A program made the translations under genes and the position numbers. Of a stretch of 64,000 nucleotides of DNA, positions 59,401-64,000 are shown one piece after another. Source of the stretch: Apostichopus parvimensis (lineage: Eukaryota > Echinodermata > Holothuroidea > Aspidochirotida > Stichopodidae); assembly GCA_000934455.1 (NCBI GenBank), contig KN886798.1, positions 37,460 through 101,459 on the forward strand, in the 5' to 3' direction. A model generated the notes under the pieces. It did no database searches. It was given only the letters and a program-made list of their open reading frames with translations, and was not told where the DNA came from. Each line of letters starts with the position of its first letter. The stretch's first letter is position 1.

Positions 59401-62400
59401 TTATATTTAAATATAGTACAAATTCATAAATATTCAAATATAAGAATTATCAAGAGTTTTAAACAACATTTAGTGCCATATCAGACAATGTTTAAGAAAA
59501 TGTTAATTGATTTTCTCTTTTTAACTGATAATTCTCCATTCAAGGGATATTCCGGTGGCGGATAATGTCCCTAATTTAAAGAATAGTTGATTGAATGTAA
59601 CTTATTTGTGACTGGCTAAACCCTCGATTCATCCCTGGATTAGATCACTGTAGATATATAGTCTGTAATGTCATATCGGCAAACTGGTCTTCAAAAGGTT
59701 TATTTCCTGTTATAGTCTGCTTGTTGATTTAACCTTGAAAACAGACACATGTGGAATGTTTGCTTAGCTTACAAGGCTTCCTGTATTTAAAATGTGCACC
59801 ATCTTTCTGGAGATATGTTCCTCTGTATATAAGTGAGTTCATAATTATAACGAAAAAGACGATTTTAAGCTGAAGTGCCGTGATGACGTCATTCACACTG
59901 TTATACTGTTATCAGATACATTCACAAGATTCTTAATATTAGGTTTTCTATATATAAGTGAGTTCAAAATTATAACGACAAAAAGAAAACGATTTTAAAT
60001 TGAAGTGCCGTGATGAAATCATTCACCCTATACTGTTGCCAGATGCCTTCACAATATTGTTAATATTATGTTCCTCTGTATATAAGTGAGTTCATAATTG
60101 TAACGATAAAAAACAAAACAAATTTAAGCTGAAATGCCACGATGACAACATTCTCCCTATACTGTTGTCAGATGCATTCACAAGATTCTTAATAATTGTT
60201 ACCTCTGTAAGTGAGTTCTTAATTATAACGGGAAAAACGTTTTAAACTGAGATGCCGTGATGACATCATTTACCCTATACGGTTGCCAGATGAATTCACA
60301 ATATTCTATTTTCCTCTGTACATAAGTGATTTCATAATAATAACCAGAAGAAAAGAAAGAATTTAAGCTGAAATGCCATGATGACATCATTCACCCTTAC
60401 TGTTGCCAGATGCATTCACAAGAGTCTTAATATTATTTTACTATATATGTAAGTGAGTTCATAATTATAACGATAAACAAAACGATTTTAAACTGATTGC
60501 CGTGATGAAATCGTTCACCTTATACTGTTGCCAGTTGCATTCACAATATTGTTATAAACAATTTACTCTGAATATAAGTAAGGTTCAAAATTATAACGGA
60601 AAGACCAAACGAATTTAAGCTGAAATGCCATGATGACATCATTCACCCTTTACTTTTACCAGATGCGTTCACAAAATACCACAAAAAGTTGCAAAGTTCA
60701 ACTTCTTAAATTTGGGGTTGAAACATTCAAGGTACAAATATCACCGAATGGTTATTGATTTATTGCTAGTCTGGAGTGTTGCAACGTGACTATTATCCCC
60801 TAAACACTAACCGTAACCCTAGATCAAGGTTTTGGGCATGCGTATTAAGTTGAAAATGAATTATGGAAGGCACGTCATAGCGAAACCATGTACAGAGAAA
60901 ACAACGCAGATCAAATTGAAATTACAATATAAAATCGAATGCTTATATATACTTTGGCATACCTTTATCACAGTGTAGTCTTAGGCCAAACACGGGTGCT
61001 GCACCCGTAACCTAATGACCCGAAATCGTGACATTGTATATATATTGTGACAGAGTTATTTATTACCATATCTCTATCTCATCGGTAAAGAAACTAAATT
61101 TTTGACCTTCCAATAGGACTCAGTTACATTCCACCAGCATCATGGTTAATCATACCATCTTTATTATACCGCAATACTTGGCAAGATTGGAAGGAATTAT
61201 TCTTAAGTATCGAGATGTAGCCTTCTATAGATATACAGTTTACAGTGTCCATGAATGATAATACCCTATATGTAGTATTGTACGTGATCCATCAAAATAC
61301 ATCTAACTTTATTCCTATTTGTTTTCTATATCCATAGATAAGTGGAAGTTTATCAGATTTCTTTGCCCTTCAATCATCTTCTTTACGAAGCCCTTCTGCC
61401 AGGTTATTAGCTCTTCATTGCGCCACTGTATATTAACCAGAAAGCCAGTTAGCGTTTTGATTCTTTGCCATACAATGTGTTCATAATTCCTCATAACTAT
61501 CTGACCAATGTAGAGCAAGTGAGTTAAAATTGTCCAAGAATTAAGAGAGAACCAGCAAAGATGTGTAGCAATCCCTCGTGGGCATCAACCATGTCATTCA
61601 CTCATTTTTTACAGTCTATATATAGAATTGTTTCAATATCCAGAAATAACAGTCTTCCTATGTGAAATATAGACATATTTTACCAATTTTCAGCTGGATA
61701 ATCCCTTCAATAACTGTAAAGAGTAACATGACATTGTTTATACACTGTGAAATATTTTTAAGAAAATGGCCAATTTTTTCCCCACCATTTGAGATAACCT
61801 GTTGACCCCTCCCCTCAGAGGGTGAAAAGTGATAGAAGGTTTAAGTGCACGTTTAAAGCACGAGTATGACCTCTGACGCAGATTTCACTACCTGGATGCC
61901 AGGTATGTTTCGTTGAAGACCTATAGAGCCCCTTAACAGCCTGAACGGAAGTGAATTTGACCAAACTATGTTCATCCAAAGAAAATCATAGTATTGGAGA
62001 ATTCGCAGATTAATTGAAGCTTCAGTTTTGGAGTTACCAAGTTTAAAAGTTTTCAGACTTTGATGCCTGTTGACCTCATGTGACCTTTGATTTCTACCAA
62101 TTTCAATATTATTCTTGCACTTACCAAGTTAGATCTACGTACTAAGTATGAAGTTCGATGTCCTTCTTGTGTTATCGTGTTTAAAAGATTTTCAGATGTT
62201 GACCACATTGACCTTTGACCTCCACCAATTTCAATAGGGTTCTTGTACTCAACAAGCTGAATCTACATAGCATGTACGTTTTATTGGCTGGATGGCAAAG
62301 GGCCGCCATTGGCGCAGAACCCATATCATGTTTCTACGTGGCGAAGTACCCGGAAGTGGCAACATTTTTCTTAGTGATTTTGAAGAACAATTAAAATACA

Positions 62401-62800
62401 TTTTAGAAAGAGGAATTAGCTAAAATATATCTTGCGAATACATTCTCTTTCATTATTTTCTTTTAGCTATTTATTGATTCATACTGATGGGTCACTAACT
62501 CCGACACTCCCTCACCTACTACTCCAGTTGATACGCCTTTGTTTTAGTAAGCAGATGCTGCTAATAAGTTGCCAAATTCTTACCAGTGTCAGTGAAGGAC
62601 TTCGGTGAGCGTCCAATCGCAACCGAGGAAAGAATAATCGCTAACATCGACACGAACACGACAAATAAAATGACTACTAAGAAGTAAAACCGTGGAACAC
62701 CGCATGTATCCATTGGTTTAGTTTCATTATTCGTGGAACCAGAGATCATCCCCAATGTATCCGAGTGAACTAACGAGTCCATTCTTTCTTCGACAGGCAT
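50408..62800 (-). CDS. Type II membrane protein with family-3 solute-binding (iGluR-like) ectodomain, eight exons
   Basis: Exons in reading order: 62800-62584, 56323-56239, 55347-55295, 54649-54521, 53943-53744, 52487-52416, 51462-51249, 50457-50408. Phases 1,2,1,1,0,0,1 all agree; 1020 nt, 339 residues, TAG at 50410. Residues 1-36 are a short N-terminal tail and about 38-62 one membrane helix (FYFLVVILFVVFVSMLAIIL). Residues 73-339 form the outer domain: SGQLRGFSIDLVNAVC, HGGQGLLGRWYDGCT, ANRRNTFKFSDQF, VGFLDGWLTDDTC, AIARGEVDCGFMFY and LTLWWNEAFQRIRDNGVYQK. This is the order of family-3 periplasmic binding proteins and of glutamate-receptor S1/S2. Arg169/170 matches the carboxylate-binding Arg and Glu262 (FYIEP) the amine-binding acid, so an amino-acid-like ligand is likely. 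There is no ion pore. Introns carry a MITE, minisatellites and G tracts. The start is the first ATG of exon 1. Confidence 0.85.
51198..51219 (+). repeat. G22 homopolymer next to an exon donor
   Basis: Twenty-two consecutive G on the plus strand, that is a C tract on the transcribed strand of the solute-binding gene. It starts 30 nt past the exon 7 donor at 51248-51247. Similar tracts of 8-15 G or C occur at more than ten places in the window. Confidence 0.9.
51531..51700. repeat. Opposed tRNA-like B-box arms around a LINE-tail-like core
   Basis: The plus strand at 51640-51700 reads like a tRNA 3' half (AAGCTCAACGCTAGAACAGG, then TCGTTCGAATCCTATTCTACCC). At 51533-51570 the inverse of a similar sequence occurs (GGCTAGAACGGGATGCGAACTAGCGACC). 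Between them lies ATTATTGTCATCTTTA, the inverse of the LINE terminus seen at 37257. It is probably two tRNA-derived insertions around a LINE 3' scrap in intron 6. Confidence 0.45.
54232..54300 (+). repeat. tRNA-derived SINE head
   Basis: GGAGTG at the 5' end pairs with CACTCC at the 3' end. In between are GTTAGCTCACTGGTTAACGC (A-box) and GGTTCGATTC (B-box). The T-stem lacks its 3' half, so it is not a working tRNA. The same GTTAGCTC motif occurs just upstream. It lies in intron 4 of the solute-binding gene. Confidence 0.55.
55797..56192 (+). mobile_element. hAT-type MITE, copy 3, in intron 2 of the solute-binding gene
   Basis: 396 bp, ends CATAGGCGTAGGAGG and GCTTCTACGCTTATG. It shares its body with copy 2 at high identity, including GCAATATGCTG and GCACATTAACA. 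The flanking 8-mers (GGTGTGTG, GGTTAGTA) match at five of eight bases, suggesting an older insertion. Its end lies only 46 bp from the exon 2 boundary. Confidence 0.88.
56523..57990. repeat. 52-56-bp minisatellite, about 27 units
   Basis: Units read ATTTGTGGCAGCTGTATCTG, then TAGATATATTTAGGAGAAAA, then CACATAGTCATC. Variants GATATGTATATAGG and GATATATATGTAGG change the length by 2-4 bp. Variant types alternate, hinting at a higher-order repeat. Open frames on both strands are by-products. It lies in intron 1 of the solute-binding gene, about 200 bp from exon 2. Confidence 0.95.
59815..60675. repeat. ~122-bp tandem repeat, about 7 units
   Basis: Each unit carries TTCCTCTGTATATAAGTGAG, TTCATAATTATAACG, GATTTTAA, TGCCGTGATGACATCATTCA, CCCTATACTGTTGCCAGATG and CATTCACAA. 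Units begin near 59818, 59943, 60069, 60195, 60309, 60435 and 60555. The array lies in the long intron 1 of the solute-binding gene. Each unit has a TATATAAG and many have a TGACATCA/TGACGTCA element. Confidence 0.92.
61795..62285 (-). repeat. DR1-bearing tandem element E, copy 5 (inverted)
   Basis: In reverse it has the same end blocks as copy 2 (CACCCTCTGAG, CAAACTATGTTCATC in plus-strand sense), then about three monomers with ACTAAGTATGAAGTT and TTGACCTCATGTGACCTTTGAT. TGACCTTTGACCT at 62209-62221 is a perfect DR1. It lies about 300 bp into intron 1, downstream of exon 1 of the solute-binding gene. Confidence 0.75.
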
Positions 62801-62829
62801 CTTGACTTTCAGACAAATCAAAACAGGCT

Positions 62830-64000
62830 AGGCTATACCTGAATGTGTCAATCAGTGATCAGGCGTAGTATAAGGTTCAAACTAACTTCGAACTCACGTC
62901 TTTACTGAAACATAACCTCACATTCCAAGGGAGGCCAGAAGTATAGTAAATATTGACGGCAAATCACGTACAGGACTCGTCCTCTGTTCAGTGTTTGGTC
63001 ATGAAGCAACCATATATGATATTGTCATATGTGGAATCTATTGAAGTGCGCACTTGAGGCATGTATAAACAACGGGTCAGTTTGAAAGAGACCGGGGGGA
63101 TAGCAGGTGGAACGTATTTCGTCACAAGTGATAGGACAAAGGCAAAAGACCAACCTATAGACGTGTAGAAATGAGGTAACTTGATTTGGGGGGGGGGGGG
63201 GAGGGAATCTCTGGTGGAAAGATAGCAAAAACGCTGTGCTTTTAACCATGTTATGTGCTATTAACCGCTGTGCTATTAACCAAAATCACATAACATTTCC
63301 TCCGTGTTGCCATTCTATGGTATATATTGTTGGCATTTCGAAGTTCGCAGTCCCTAATATTCCTTCTTATTCGTTCCCCGCTCTACATTTTCAGTATTGC
63401 ATATTTTATTTCCTTCCGTGACCTTTCAGGTCAAAGAATCTACATATACAATGGCGTGGCTTGAATTCTCTTGGGGAATGGATTTTAGCATCAATATTGA
63501 TAGAAAAACTAGAAAGGGGTTTCATTTTGGTAAACTGTCTACTTCCCTGTCTGTTACGATTGGACTATTATTCAACAGAAATATTCCAAGTCTAATTTCC
63601 CAATATCTGAACATTTTTACTTCACGAGTGACCTCAGGGATTACCTTTCAAAATGTTTAGTAACTTGAAGTGCTGAAATTAGTAGATAATATGGGTTACC
63701 CAGAGGAAACTGTACTTTTTGACTAACGAATGAAGTCCGTATTCTAAGTATCCTGGTGAAATTTGCATTCAATTCTTACCTATCGTTTTGGAGATTGGAA
63801 GAGTGGAATTTGACATGTTCGTACCAAAAGTGAATCTGACGCTACCATGTGTGATGTCATACATGCACATTGGTTTATGATTTTATTTTAAACTCTGCTT
63901 CCGATTGTCTTCAAAATTGGGATACAGTATACATATGAATACAATATAGTCATTTGGGGGATGGATAACTCCAGATATCGTTGAAGCGAAATTGGAACTC
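62830..64000. other. Upstream flank of the solute-binding gene, no gene recognised
   Basis: It contains a G-tract near 63188-63201 and short featureless frames. A weak CCTTATACT on the minus strand near 62865-62873 could be a TATA-like element about 65 bp before the start codon. No exon was supported. Confidence 0.35.

Noticed and set aside
61315-61518. Possible extra exon of the solute-binding gene
   Set aside because: It has an acceptor-like sequence but no donor, and exons 1 and 2 already join in phase without it.

Overview
The window looks like animal nuclear DNA from a marine invertebrate deuterostome, most likely an echinoderm and possibly a sea cucumber. It is AT-rich. Its genes are split into small exons with long introns and GT-AG junctions. 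It is full of degraded LINE retrotransposons, short hAT-type elements, tRNA-derived repeats and minisatellites. It also holds gene families typical of echinoderms and their relatives: a secreted short-chain collagen C4-like protein and a membrane protein with a periplasmic-binding-protein fold. The species is inferred from this content; no ribosomal or mitochondrial marker is present.

Layout. 0.6-3.3 kb: last three exons of a very lysine-rich protein of unknown family (+). 5.7-6.4 kb: a purine-rich minisatellite. 7.6-8.9 kb: a decayed short-chain collagen paralog (+). 10.3-15.0 kb: LINE fragments, the largest on the minus strand and carrying a nested hAT MITE. 16.1-26.6 kb: an intact six-exon short-chain collagen C4-like gene (+), whose introns hold a LINE with a nested MITE and a 1-kb 18-bp minisatellite. 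26.9-40 kb: mostly repeats (a Penelope-type hammerhead-like motif, a long inverted repeat, a LINE, a second hAT MITE family, tRNA-like sequences). 40.1-46.2 kb: a three-exon gene for a 148-residue protein with a clear BH3 motif and a BID-like layout (+), with a TATA/CCAAT promoter and an antisense TIL-domain exon in its first intron. 50.4-62.8 kb: a complete eight-exon minus-strand gene for a 339-residue type II membrane protein with a family-3 solute-binding (glutamate-receptor-like) ectodomain. Its introns hold a MITE and two minisatellites.

The three best gene models (collagen, BH3 protein, solute-binding protein) were built by hand from splice sites. In each, every intron phase matches from exon to exon and the summed length is a whole number of codons ending in a stop. 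I see no functional link among the three. Their introns and spacers are shaped by the same families of mobile elements: a hAT MITE present three times (8-bp target duplications, exact for two copies) and a DR1-bearing tandem-repeat element present five times.
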